Shown: positions 21,783-34,835, counted from the first letter of the stretch. The stretch is 64,000 nt of DNA from Argopecten irradians (GCF_041381155.1 NC_091144.1:37739533-37803532); one strand, 5' to 3'. Translations and numbers: made by a program. Notes: generated by a model from the sequence alone, not told the origin.

Positions 21783-22060
21783 ATGAAAGCCGTAATAACA
21801 AATTCGTTAGGCCTTTGCATAAGAAACGCTTCGGTGAAAAGATAGATGCAAATATATATTTATGAAATTCAATGTGGTTCCCGACTTTCGAGATATAATC
21901 ACGTCTCGGGAGGATTTCACCCAAAGATTGAACCAATAATAATTATACATGGCCATTAAAACCGTAATAAAAAAATCGTTATGCCTTTATATACAAAACG
22001 CTTCGGTGAAAAGATAAATGCAAATATATATTTATGAAATTCAATCTGTTTCCCAACTTT
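21783..22060 (-). repeat. 173-bp repeat, inverted copies (about 1.6 units)
   Basis: Reverse complement of 19701-20148, with the same GGTGAAAAGATA and TTCATAAATATATA-type blocks. With the Rm copies on either side it forms a second large palindrome, P2 (about 18540-20148 against 21783-23115). Confidence 0.8.
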
Positions 22061-23115
22061 GGAAATGAAACCACGATCCGCGGGGGATATTCCCCCAAAT
22101 GGTACAAAACACGTGTTTTCTGTAGTAAAAACGTAGTAAAACAAGTCACGTGATTATACCTCATTCATGCCATTGGCCGAAATATGAAGTTGTATTATGG
22201 GTAACTAGTGATCACATGATTGCGTGTTTATTTCCAAATATAGTGATTTCTCTGACCTGTTCCAAATAGAGTGATTTCTCTGATCTGGTATTTATACATA
22301 ATTAGGCCTTTTGAAGAAGATCTTATTTTCTTTGTGTTATATGTATATGTTCTGAACCCTAAAGCAGGTAATAATACATATAAATATAAATTTAGAATTC
22401 TACGAATTTAGCCGGGAGTAGCCGATCTTCGCTGATCCTAGATTACACGGTTAGACCTATTGAATTGGTCAATTTGCATTATATCATTTATTTAGAAAAC
22501 GTGGAAATGACAGTTTTATAACTCATTTCAGTTCATTATTTATAGTAAAATAATACATATGTGCAAGTCAAAATGATATGCATGCAATATTAATAACATT
22601 TTGGCGTCTAAATATTTTCAAATAAATCATTTTCTCCGAAGAAATGGCAAGCAAACTATCACCATATTTGGAAGTAAACACAAAATCACGTGATCACTAG
22701 TTACCCATAATACAATTGTATATTCCGGCCAATGGCATGAATGAGGTATAAGCACGTGACTTTTTTTACTACGTGTTTACTACAAAAAATAGATGCAGAT
22801 ACAATGTTTATCCCGAGTTTGGAGCTAAAACCGCGTCCCGCGGGAGGATTTTTAGCCCAAAGGTTGAATCTGGCCATTAAGACCGTAACAAAAATTCGTT
22901 GTGCCTTTATTTAAGTGTATCGAGGGATGTAAATATTTATGTATGCATGTATATATGGGCAGGGCAAGCTAACAAGTAAAGCTGGTTTCCAAATGGGTAT
23001 TGTGTATCTGTACTGTGACCTTTTTGGCTTTTAAATTACGTAACTGGTTTTTTTCGTGATTCGCAAAAAAATGAATTCTTGAAAAAATCATTGTAATATA
23101 GTATAGTACGGTATA
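22061..23115. mobile_element. Rm copy 4 plus beginning of a GTCGAC arm
   Basis: The Rm element (22061-22790) starts with the GGAAATGAAACCACG end and closes with TTTACTACAAAAAATAGATG. It is followed by the arm segment GTCCCGCGGGAGGATTTTT to GTATAGTACGGTATATACC that also lies at 937-1255 and 30961-31135. The rest of the arm is replaced here by the 428-bp element starting at 23124. Confidence 0.75.
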
Positions 23116-23123
23116 TACCACAT

Positions 23124-23551
23124 TATGGTGGCATATTTCTGCCATCGAGTTAGTTTAGGTCGACTTATGGTAACTTGACTTTGACTAGATAGTTATGTCG
23201 GCAAGTCGAGTTATAACATGACTTTTTGATATAGTTATGTTGATCAGTCGAGTTATAACATGACTTGTTGAGATATTTATGTCGGTAAGATGAGTTTTAA
23301 CACGACAAATCCACATATTCATATTGGAAAGTCGAGTTACACTATCGCGACTGACTTTCGTGGATCTCGTCGTAATAAGGTAAGTCAGTTTTCCAGGAAG
23401 TAAGTCGACTTTCCGTGATGTAAATCGACTTGCCGACATAAATTTCTCAACAAGTCATGATATAACTCGACAGGACGACATAATTATCTCGGCAAAGTTG
23501 CATTACATAGCTCGACCTAAAATAACACGATGGCAGAAATACGCCACCATA
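23124..23551. mobile_element. 428-bp MITE with TATGGTGGC termini
   Basis: The left end TATGGTGGCATATTTCTGCC is mirrored by the right end ending GCCACCATA. Inverted similarity continues well inside (GTCGAC / GAGTTATAACATGACT blocks). Internally it has diverged copies of a GTCG(G/A)CAAGTCGAGTTATAA unit. The same tip sequence borders the cores of P1 and copy B. Confidence 0.75.
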
Positions 23552-25210
23552 CTAAAGAAAATAATATCTAGTATAAAAAATAAGGACCTCAGTTTCGTTT
23601 CATATGGTGTTATACCGCCCTGGTATAATTTAAAATAATGACCTCGGGCTGCGGTCTGGGTTATTATTTATTCTACCAGGGCGGGACAACAACATATATA
23701 CATCCTTATGCATGTATATCTGCAGTGCTTTTATCTTTATATTCGGTAATTCCTGTGTTATATTTGATACATTTACCATTATGCTCCGTCGTTATATCGA
23801 GATATTCGATGCCTTTTCCTTTATATTATGTTGCTAAAATTAAACTTTATATTCGGTACAAATTTCTTTAAATTCTGCACACACTTCTTTATATGATGTG
23901 CAACCTTCTTTATATAATGTGCAAACATTTATATAATGAAGATCAAATCCGGCTTATAATATTTGCATAATTTTTCGGCTGATTTCGTCTTAGTGACAGC
24001 ACTTTGAATAGTTGTGTAGGATTTTGAAAAGGAAATTATTGCTCTTACCAACGGTAGTAACCGTTTTTGTGAAGATTTACTATAAATATGATTTTAACCG
24101 CTAAAACTTCATATAGGTGGACTACGTTTTGTTTGTCTCGGGATCTATCCATCCTTCTCAATATATATATCACCATGTAGATTACGATTTTACCGATTTT
24201 TGTATTTAAACTCATAAAACGTCCAAAATAGTCTATGCATGACACTCTGGTGGGTCCAAATTATTGGGTCGCCATCTACATGTAGACAATTAATCCTGTG
24301 TCTATATTGGATCACCAATATAAGAAAAAAAAATGATTTTGTTTTTAATTTTAGATGTGCTACTATTTTGTTAATTCATATCACGAAAATAAAAACAATT
24401 AAGAAGCAAACGCTAGTTAAATTCTTCGTTTCGGAATGGTAAGGCCCATAAGTCGGAAAGTCTGATAGTCCGATAACCGATATAAATGTACAGACTTAAT
24501 TACAAGACTCAGTAGTAAACTTGCTAAGATATGTGTAACTCTAGATTGACATCATCTCTATGTGACCCACGGATGATTGCACTGCACTATGCTACAATTA
24601 TCACAAATGTAACGTAGGGTCACCGACAAAAAACGAAATGAAATTGTGAAAAAAACATAATCTTGCAATACATGTACGTAAACGTATCCGATATGAAAGA
24701 GTGTACATTTACACTGCAATCCTGGTTATTAGTTTCCCTGAAATTACCATTATGCGAACCATTTTCATCATTGAAAAAGGAGAGAATAAACAAGTAAAAG
24801 GAAGCAGGAAACACAAAAATAAGTCGTGAAATACATATTTCAAACATGTAGGCAGGTTAGAATTGGTGATATATATCATCCATTCATGCAGCCATGTTAT
24901 CCCTAATGCAATCAAATTGCAGTACACATAAGCTTTACATTAGGCGTATGTTTGTAAGATAATTCATAAAATGTATATTTATGTGACATCTTATAAAATG
25001 TAAGATATTTTCTATCTCTTTATGATTTTTTTTTATTTATAATTTTGATTTATTTTTTATCATGCAATGCTCATTGAAGAAATCACAACTTGCCGTCCAT
25101 AGAAGTTTGCAGTTAAATAATTTTAAAGAATTCCCGAAAAATGTATTTATCACAATTTATTGAAAACATGTCAAACTATAAATTTACATGAAGTAAAACA
25201 ACTACATAAT
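23552..25210. other. Spacer without recognised gene
   Basis: AT-rich DNA. Positions 24205-24260 resemble 54555-54607 (shared ATAAAACGTC and AATAGTCTATG blocks followed by TGGTCCAAA-type sequence), so a dispersed repeat is present. No plausible coding frame. Confidence 0.55.
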
Positions 25211-26303
25211 TGCAATATTTTCTAATTTTCGGATTAACGGGCCTTCGAACTATTAGGCCTTAGCGGTTCAAGTGACCTTAAAATTAACAGATGACGATTA
25301 CTGCTTACTAATCAGACCATTATTACACGATTATCATATAATAAACAAATTATTGAAATTCATAGTTCAGAGAAAAAATACTTTGACAACTCTTGGTAAA
25401 GAAATTGCTAACAAATATCTTCATCTAGCTACAACCACATGCACACAATTATTTTCATAAGCAATCCAATATGGCGAGTGTTATCCATTGTTTGCGCATG
25501 TGTAACAGGAAGGCGACAAGTCGACAACTCGACAACACGACAAGTCGACAACACGACAAGGCGACAACACGACAACTCGACAACACGACAAGTCGACATT
25601 TTACCGCGACAACACGAGATTCTGTACGCGCTAATTAGCGTGTTTGAAATGTCGACTTGTCGTGTTGTCGACTTGTCGTCTTGTCGACTTGTCGCGGTTC
25701 GAAAACGCGACAAGTCGACATTTTAACTGTTAAATCTCGGGTTGTCGCAGTTTGAGACCGCGACAACTCGACAAGGCGACAACACGACAAGGCGACAACA
25801 CAACAACACGAGATGGCCGTAATCAGCCACCATACCTCCTTGTTATTCGTTATGTAATAATTAAAAATGATGCAATCGTTGCCGTTATCTATGGTGGCTG
25901 ATTACGGCCATCTCGTGTTGTTGTGTTGTCGCCTTTGTTGTTGTCGCCTTGTCGAGTTGTCGCGGTCTCAAACTGCGACAACCCGAGATTTAACAGTTAA
26001 AATGTCGACTTGTCGCGTTTTTGAACCGCGACAAGTCGACAACACGACAACACGACAAGTCGACAACACGACAAGTCGACATTTCAAACACGCTAATTAG
26101 CGCGTACAGAATCTCGTGTTGTCGCGGTAAAATGTCGACTTGTCGTGTTGTCGAGTTGTCGACTTGTCGTGTTGTCGCCTTGTCGTGTTGTCGACTTGTC
26201 GTGTTGTCGAGTTGTCGACTTGTCGCCTTCCTGTTACACATGCGCAAATCATATGAAATAGCCACTATCTTTGAATATAGAAAACTGAAGTCAATGCTTG
26301 TGT
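25211..26303. repeat. Octamer core, copy B (inverse of 1871-2899)
   Basis: Its left flank (25211-25500) is the reverse complement of 2595-2895, and its right flank (26235-26303) that of 1877-1957. The octamer runs keep constant ends but differ in number and order: the first run reads GG GT CT CA GT CA GG CA CT CA GT. The central loop is 25835-25889. Confidence 0.8.
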
Positions 26304-27214
26304 ATGGTGGCATATGTCTGCCATCGATTTGCCGACTTACGACTTAATAATGTCGACATCGTTAAGGCATTAAGTCGACATCATATCGGAAGATGTCGAC
26401 ATAAACAGAAGAATATGTCGACTTACCACATGTACATGCCCACGTAATGATTCCAAGATATTTATGTAGACAGTCGGTAACTCGGCGATTTATGTGTTTA
26501 TGCTCGGGTGTGACACCGACTTGTCAGTTATTGATGTCGACATCTAAACTAAAAGATGTCGACATCTGGTCTTGAAAGTGGAAATCAAAGGCCACCCTTT
26601 CATAGAGCACTGTGTATATGCAGCAAAAGCCATACAACAGAGATCGACGTTGATTTTGTTAATTAAAGTTTTTATTTATTTGATTTCAAAATAAAAAAAA
26701 TTGTGATCCTGCACATCCCGGCCATGAAACTGTAGCCTGCGTGTACGTAGCTGTTAGCCCGAGCTAAGGAAGTGTACAACGAATTATTAATATATATAAC
26801 CTTGGGTTGAAAATTCGTTTCAAAGCTGTGTGTGTGTGTTTTGTTGATTGGAATTCGTACCAAGTCCATGTAGTACATACCGTACTATACTATATTAAAA
26901 GAATGAATGAAAAAAAAAATAAAAAATAAAAAGATTTTTTTTATGTTGTATTTTCTTGTGAATCCCGAAAAATACCAGTTACCTAATTTAAAAGCCATAA
27001 AGGTCACAGTATAGGTACACAATACACATTGGGAAACCAGCTTTACTTGTTAGCTTGGCCTGTCCATATATATATACATAAATATTTACATCCCTCGATA
27101 CACTTATATAAAGGAATTTTTGTTACGGTCTTAATGGTCAGATTCAACCTTTGGGCTAAAAATCCTCCAGGAAGGCGGTTTTAAACTCCCAACTCGCGAT
27201 ACATCTGCATCTAT
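26304..27214. repeat. GTCGAC arm, copy B
   Basis: Matches 2900-3758 in the same orientation and 937-1870 inverted, from TATGGTGGCATATGTCTGCC to GATACATCTGCATCTA. It continues uninterrupted into Rm copy 5, providing the empty site for the TA element. Confidence 0.8.
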
Positions 27215-27928
27215 TTTTCGTAGTAAAAACATGCGTTCTTTGTAGTCAAACGTAGTAAAAAAAAAAGTCACGTGCTTATACCTCATTCATGCCATTGGCC
27301 GGAATATACAATTGTGTTATGGGTAACTAGTGATCACGTGATTTTGTGTTTACTTCCGAATATGGTGATAGTTTGCTTGCCATTTCTTCGGAGAAATTGA
27401 TTTATTTGAAAATATTTAGACTCCAAAATGTTATTAATATTGCATGCATATCATTTTGACTTGCACATATGCACTGTTTTACTATAAATAATGAACTGAA
27501 TGAGTTGTAAAACTGCCATTTTCACGTTTTGTAAATAAATGATATAATACGAATTGACCAATTCAATAGGTCTAACCGTCTAATCTAAAATCAGCGAAGA
27601 TCGGCTACTCCCGGCTAAATTCGTAGAATTCTAATTTATATTTATATATATTATTACCTGCTTTAGGGTTCAGAACATATACATATATATCACAGAGAAA
27701 ATAAGGCCAAATTATGTGTAAATACCAGGTCAGAGAAATCACTCTATTTGGAAGTAAACACACACTCATGTGATCACTAGTTACCCACTAATACAATTCC
27801 ATATTTATTTCGGCCAATGGCATGAATGAGGTATAATCACGTGACTTGTTTTACTACGTTTTACTACAAAGAACGCGTGCTTTGTACCATTATAGGGGAA
27901 ATCCTCCGCGGATCGTGGTTTCATTTCC
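27215..27928. mobile_element. Rm element copy 5
   Basis: Begins TTTTCGTAGTAAAAACATGC and ends GTGGTTTCATTTCC. The TIRs carry the same GTCACGTG, CCATTGGCC and GATCACGTGATT blocks. The interior is conserved with copies 2, 4 and 6. Confidence 0.75.
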
Positions 27929-30172
27929 ACCATTTGAAATTGTTAGCAATACTATCATATCATAGTTTATTTTCCATATTATTTCCAAACAAATAGTTAT
28001 AAGTTTCCGCATAGCCCACTTAGCTTTTTGGGAATCTAATACATACATGTACATGTATGTACACATATACTAAGAAACACGGGCTTATGTGCTTACATGG
28101 CTGCTTCCCGCCTGGTAAATTGGGACCTAGGACCTAACTCATTATGCTTCGGTAGGTTCCGTACGAAAATGTATCATTTTGTTTCTCCATAGATTGAAAG
28201 GTCTCAAGGCCCTCTACCAATATTGTGAATTTCATGGCCCTGGGGTCTCGGGAATTTTCCCCAGGAGATAGGGTCTTTACCATAGTTTAAATAGGGAAAC
28301 ACATTTATGAGCATTATTTGCTCAATTTTCAAAGGAAACATATGTAATGGAATCAAATACTCTTCATATATTAAAAGGTTAAATGGATATCGTCACTGGC
28401 TGATTTCATGGGCCTGATAGGCCAATATATGGTGCTTATATACAGTGTATGTATTTGTTTCATTCTGTATCCGAACTCGGGTGACCAATCAGAAAAAACC
28501 ATGCATGGTTGACAGGTGGCTATGTGTTTTGTAATTCCTGCTATATAGACTTCATTTTTAGTTTTCCCATGTTATAAAACATTTCCAAGAGGAAAGAAAA
28601 AGGTAAACAAAAATACAGAAATAGAGAAAAGGTCCATCTTTTATTGGCATGATTTACATCAGTCAGTAGTGGGTACCAAGTTCATCAAACTTTTTAAATG
28701 TGCAACTGCAGGGGCGTAGGAAGAAAAGGGTCCTCCTGCACATTTTTCGTACTTCATTTTAGAAAATTTTGCCGCTTTGCGGCGCATTTCCTAAAAATTC
28801 AAGCACGTAATGTTCAAACCTTTAATAATAAAAATTCAATACACATGAACTAGACTAAAAATGTCCATCAAGGGATTCTACTATTTCAAAAATGTTTCTT
28901 AAAATATTAAATTGTTTATATGTCTAAGCAACACAATTAAATCAATTCATTATTTTTTTTAGTTAAACAACAATGTGCTGATGGTGTGAAGACGTATGTT
29001 CAGATCGAGCAGGGTTGCATAATGGTATGACGACATTCACAATTATAATTTCTAAATGCAGGTAAATGTAAATCGAAAAATTACCACGTTAAGAACGCAT
29101 TAAAATCCTCAAAATACACCGTAAAACTCATCTTGGCCATTCCAAATCGTAATATTTTTCGCGGGGGAGACCCCCGGACCCCCAGAACACCAAAGTCTCG
29201 TGCATTCGGCGCTCGCAACATCATCAAAATCATATTTTTTTCCGGGGGAGATCCCCGGACCCCCAAAACACCAAAATCTCGACCCTTCAACGCTCGCACG
29301 CAATTTTGCATATTCATTAATTTCCTGTTAGCGTCGCCATTGATGTGGATGTGTACAAGGATTATATGTAATGATTTATGAGAAAAAGTATATAAAGTAT
29401 ATATGGTTGTGTGTTGAATTAATCTCCTCCTGTGTGACCTATTGCAATTGTCTTTTGGCCGGCATCATCCAGTGTCTGTTGTAAACAATTTACAATCTTC
29501 TTAATAACCAAGAACCTCATACATGGACATGTTATTTGGCCATAGCATGCTGGGATGAAGGGATACAAAGTTTGTTCAAATCAATGATCTTGACCTATGT
29601 GCCAAGTCACAGGGCTGAGACATATTTATTTGTTTGTTTAAAAGCAAAACATTATTTATAACTGTGCATATCGGAATTCAGGTGACTGTTAGACATATAT
29701 ATCCTTATTTGCCTTCTGCCCATTCTCAACTCTCATCCATTTGTAAACAATTCAAATTTTAACAAACTACTTCTCCACAACACGTTTTTTTCTCATTTTA
29801 CAGCAAGTACAAAAACAACAACAATCAAATAACAATCATGAATATTTGGTATTGATATTATTTTTTTTTTGCAAATTTTCAGCAAAACAAACATGTTTCA
29901 AATTAAATTAATACACATATTTGATTAATATATTTAAAAAGGATTTTTTTATATCATAGCAAAGGTACATGGGTTGTCATTTTAATCAAGGGAGATAAAT
30001 CCGTTTTGAAGGATTTTCCACAAAGTGGAAAAGTTAAGATTAATTCACCTCCCATGCATTATTCAACCAAATTTAGCCTGGTGCATTTCCTGGTCAACAT
30101 CAATTATAATTTCAACACAAATTAATTAGATGATGTTTCAAGTAATTGTCGAGTATGTATACATGAACTTTG
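27929..30172. other. Non-coding stretch with an old CCCCGG-rich repeat
   Basis: 28709-29310 looks like one dispersed element: it opens GCAGGGGCGTAGGAAG and contains two tandem ~80-bp copies of a GGGGGAGA(C/T)CCCCGGACCCCC motif (29159-29300). The rest, 27929-28708 and 29311-30172, shows no gene. Confidence 0.5.
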
Positions 30173-31685
30173 ACATCTGCCATGGCACAACATGTAATCT
30201 TCAATTTATCAATGTTTCACAATCAAAGTCTACTCTAAGCCTTCTGTTTCAAATGGTGGAAATGAAACCACGATCCGCGGGGGATTTCCCCCATAATGGT
30301 ACAAAACACGCGTTCTTTGTAGTAAAACGTAGTAAAACAAGTCACGTGATTATACCTCATTCATGCCATTGGCCGAAATAAATATGGAATTGTATTAGTG
30401 GGTAACTAGTGATCACATGAGTGTGTGTTTACTTCCAAATAGAGTGATTTCTCTGACCTGGTATTTATACATAATTAGGCCTTTTGAAGAAGATCTTATT
30501 TTCTCTGTGTTATATGTATATGTTCTGAACCCTAAAGCAGGTAATAATATATATAAATATAAATTTAGAATTCTACGAATTTAGCCGGGAGTAGCCGATC
30601 TTCGCTGATCCTAGATTAGACGGTTAGACCTATTGAATTGGTCAATTCGCATTATATCATTTATTTACAAAACGTGGAAATGACAGTTTTACAACTCATT
30701 TCAGTTCATTATTTATAGTAAAATAATACATATGTGCAAGTCAAAATGATATGCATGCAATATTAATAACATTTTGGAGTCTAAATATTTTCAAATAAAT
30801 CAATTTCTCCGAAGAAATGGCAAGCAAACTATCACCATATTTGGAAGTAAACACAAAATCACGTGATCACTAGTTACCCATAATACAATTGTATATTCCG
30901 GCCAATGGCATGAATGAGGTATAAGCACGTGACTTTTTTTACTACGTTTTTACTACAAAAAATAGATGCAGATATATCCCGAGTTTGGAGCTAAAACCGC
31001 GTCCCGCGGGAGGATTTTTAGCCCAAAGGTTGAATCTGGCCATTAAGACCGTAACAAAAAAATCGTTGTGCCTTTATTTAAGTGTGTCGAGGGATGTAAA
31101 TATTTATGTATATATATGGTATAGTACGGTATGTACCCATGGGCAAACTAATAAGTAAATGTTCACTACTAAACATCCACTGCTCGTGGAGCAAACATTA
31201 ACAATTAGGTACACGGCTGGTACCAGTTTCATGTCAATTCCGTGCAGTATACAGGAAACAACAATTTTTAAATTTGATATCAAATAAATAAATAACTTTT
31301 TCTGAATAAACAAAATCAAACGTCTATCTCAGATGTATGGCTCCGTGCTGGCAAAAAACACATAGCTTTATTGAACATGGTAGTGGCCTTTTGATTTCCC
31401 CCCCAACTTTCAAGCCCATGGCCAGAAGTCGACATGCTATTAGTGGTTAGGATGTCGACAACTTTCACTGACAAGTCGGGAGACACACCCGATGCATAAA
31501 ACACTAATAATCGCCGAGTTACCGACTGGTTCTTCATACATATCTATTAATCATAATGATGGCAGGTTCAAGTGGTTAAGCTTCGACATAATCTTCTGTT
31601 TATGTTCGACATCTATCGATTTGATGTTGTCGACTTAATGCCTTAACGATATGTCGGACATTATTAAGTCGTAAGTCGGCAACTC
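30173..31685. mobile_element. Rm copy 6 and diverged GTCGAC arm, cut by the gene duplication
   Basis: The Rm extension begins at 30173, Rm at 30258-30960 and the arm at 30961-31685. The arm is more diverged than the others from about 31140 on. It breaks off at AAGTCGGCAACTCGATG, where the P1 arm would continue with GCAGAAATATGCC; instead the gene-bearing tandem unit starts. Confidence 0.7.
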
Positions 31686-31839
31686 GATGAACAGACAGAG
31701 AATAGGACAATGCTCCGCAATAACACCAAGCAGAAGCGTTAGCTAACCAGTCCCTTGTTGGACCGTATTAACTTAATTGACTTACATTTGGAGGAAGTCA
31801 TGTAAAGCGCCGAAACGTCGTAAGGAGGATCAACCTTGC

Positions 31840-32090
31840 AGAGATTTTCTTTGAAGATTACAGAGAGGTGACACCCAACTCCAAACCAACACAGTCATTT
31901 ACGGTCTAGTATTATTTAGATTCTTTGATGTATATCACAGGACAAGACTACATGCTGCAAAAAGTGTAATATACAGGCCTGTGATTGGCCAGTTTTTGTT
32001 CTCATGAACTGCCTTCAGGTTTACTATCAGATAGTCTCGAGGTAGATATAACGACAGTGATAGTAACCACTGCAGCAGTGGGTGGAATTC
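31840..32090. mobile_element. Partial CCAGGGG-family MITE, unit 1
   Basis: Shares GATTACAGAGAG...CCAACACAGTCA and the right-hand TTTACTATCAGATAGTC...GACAGTGATAGTAACC end with the full copies at 53446-59290. The left terminus is missing. Confidence 0.55.
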
Positions 32091-32326
32091 AGGTAGGTTT
32101 ATTTACAACACAACATGTACATACATGAAATATTATACAAATGTTAATATTCTTATCTAATCCGCTAAACCTGCCTATATTATTGGGCTGTAAAAAATTG
32201 CCTTTATATTATGATTTTTAGGGAAAAAAGCCTAATGATACAGGCAGATTTAGCGGAATAACTCTTATCCACTGCGTTACAGATGTTAAACATAACAAAA
32301 ATCACGAATCAAATAAAATAAAATAA

Positions 32327-32332
32327 TTTATT
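32327..32332 (-). terminator. AATAAA polyadenylation signal, gene copy 1
   Basis: AATAAA on the minus strand about 290 bp after the stop of the intact reading frame; the same signal sits at 39308-39313 in unit 2. Functional use is inferred. Confidence 0.4.
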
Positions 32333-34792
32333 GACTTTAGGCTTTACAGCCCATCAGTACAAACAAATATAATGCATTTGTATATATAATAGTAAATCAT
32401 TCATATTGCTATATTTTTTACTCAACTAAGTATAATCATAAATGTATTTACATAACATAATCAAATCTTTTAAAGTTAAACCAGTATATTACCACATTTT
32501 CTATAAAAAAGGAAGTAAATGCAGATGTCCAATCCTCAAAGAAATGCGTGCCCTGAGTTCAATATATTATTAAATAAGGTGTACAACGACTGTTGATAAG
32601 ATGTTACTGGCTTCGATCAGAATTAGATGCTCAATTGTTGGAATTTTGAGATTAAGTTGTTGACTTGACTCTCTTCGATGTCATAATCCATCTCATGGAA
32701 TTTTCTCTTTTGTCCTATGCACACTTTGGGTGCGCGCATGCGTCGGATATTTCCTTGTTCATGAATGAGTATGTCAATACATTCATCTGCGCTTCGCGGA
32801 ATCTCTCCTGAAAAATAATACAATAAATTCATGAAAAGTAGTATATCAATGTAAATAAAATTGCAAGGTTAATTGGGACCGCAGAATCAAACCAAAAATA
32901 GATTCGTGGAAATCCCCTTTTGGGCACAAGATTTCATAGAGAGGTGATATGTTTCGGAGCCTGCTGATTGGGTATTCAGGGCGCATCAGTTTCAAATGTT
33001 TAATGTGTGGGTTGGGCAATATATGTAGATGTAAAATATGTAAAGAAATTTTAAAATTCTGTCAAGTGTGTGTCTGACAGGGGGAGGTAATCAATATTGG
33101 AATTTCATGAATATTTTGGTCAATTTTTGGTGCGGAATTCAACATAAGATGGAACCCCCCACATAAAAGTTTAGCAAGATGGTAGATCTTTATTTCTTTT
33201 TATTCACAGGTATGCCAGATGCCATTCTTCAAAATTAGTGACAGGTGACCAGACTTGAAAACTCCATTGAACCTGGACAGTGGCAAACGTTAATATATCG
33301 TACATAGCGAAATCACTTGGTTCTGCGGTCTCAATTAGGCCTACTTTCTTTCCGAAATTGCTTTTAATTTTCGTTGTTTTAAGAAACTTTTAATTTTTGT
33401 TTTGGAAAGGTAGAAATTAAAATATATATATATATATATATATCACGATATTTTTCTTTCACAGTGCAAGAAGAGATTTTTTTTTTCCACATTGGTACAC
33501 TTATTGTAAAATACTTACTTTTGCAGTGAGACCGAGGTTGATAGTCTGTGACGTCAAATCCTGTTTCTTGTGACGGGCACCACTTTTCCTCTTTCTCCTG
33601 TAACCGAAGTCGAGGTTAAGTTAGTCAGTATATTACTGATTTTGTCTAAATTCTGTATCGAAAACATAATGTTTTCACAGATTTATCCATGGAATTAGCA
33701 AGAGGTTGAATTGGAACAAAAACATAAATAAAGTTCTAATGTTAACTAGTGAAATTTATTTCATAATCTTAGAATCAATAGTTAAATAGTACTGTAATGT
33801 TTGCATATTATAAATTCAATGGAGGAAAAAGTCAAACTTCTGGAAATTCTATTTTGTCATCATTATTATTGACAGATGTAATATATACATGTGGGTATGT
33901 ATATCATTTTTTTAATCTCACCGCGTTTTAGTCTTGCGGGATTTCTTATTTCCGCGTGCAGCAGATGGCAAAGTCTGTCATCAGGTAGCAAAGGAAAGAG
34001 AAGAAGGAAAGATGGTAGAAAAGACAGAGAGAAAGAACAAAATGAAAGAAAGTTAGAGAGAGATTAGTGTACAGAATGTAGTATAGCGAGATAGACAGAG
34101 TAAAAGAGAGAAAATATTGAAAAAAGCAGAAACAGTCGAATTTTCTTCAAATCCTGACACTAGATTTCGACATTCTAATAAATTGTTGAAGCCTGTTACA
34201 GTTTCAATGGAAGAAAGAAATAGTAATTACTCATTGGGAATTTTCGACAATATCCGCATCGTTTACGGAATGTGGCTGAGATTCCCGATTCATGTTGAAA
34301 GAAGTAAACACAAATGTTGCTAGTTACCGAAACAACGGGATGAAGAGTTTCCGAATCTGCTGGGGTAAGGTATAGTTTCCCATTGTTTTCACAGATCAAT
34401 TCATTTGTCTCGCCAGAAATCTGTGTCCTTTTTGACCTCTTTCTTCTGCGTCTATAAAATTACAGCCAAATAATTTTTAAAAAGTTTGCCAACACATTAG
34501 AACGATTGAAATACGTATACATCAACTTAAAAATATCAGATGTCATGAATTAGATTTAATGAAATTAACGTCGTAATCTTACCGGTTTCGTCTTCCACTT
34601 TTCCTTCGTTTTGCAATCGGTTCATCATCGTCAACAACATACATATACGTCTTCTGGTAGTCAGGGAAAGAGATGGAAAGATGGAATGAAGGAGTGAAAG
34701 AAGAGAGAAGAGAATAAGAATAAATAAGACAGAAAAGAAAAGAAATACTGAAAAACTAAATAGAAATAAACATAATGGAAAGTTAAGTCAGC

Positions 34793-34796
<4 letters not shown>

Positions 34797-34834
<38 letters not shown>
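34797..34834 (+). repeat. A-homopolymer, unit 1
   Basis: About 37 consecutive A in intron 3 of gene copy 1, at the 3' side of the SINE fragment; also present in unit 2 near 41770-41810. Confidence 0.9.

Positions 34835-34835
<1 letters not shown>

Noticed and set aside
29081..29381. Overlapping frames with PRTP repeats
   Set aside because: They come from two tandem GGGGGAGA-CCCCCGGACCCCC repeat units of a dispersed element.
31800..31835. Hammerhead ribozyme in the CGCCGAAACGTCG tail
   Set aside because: The GAAAC stretch is suggestive, but I could not find the required CUGAUGA core or a consistent three-stem fold.
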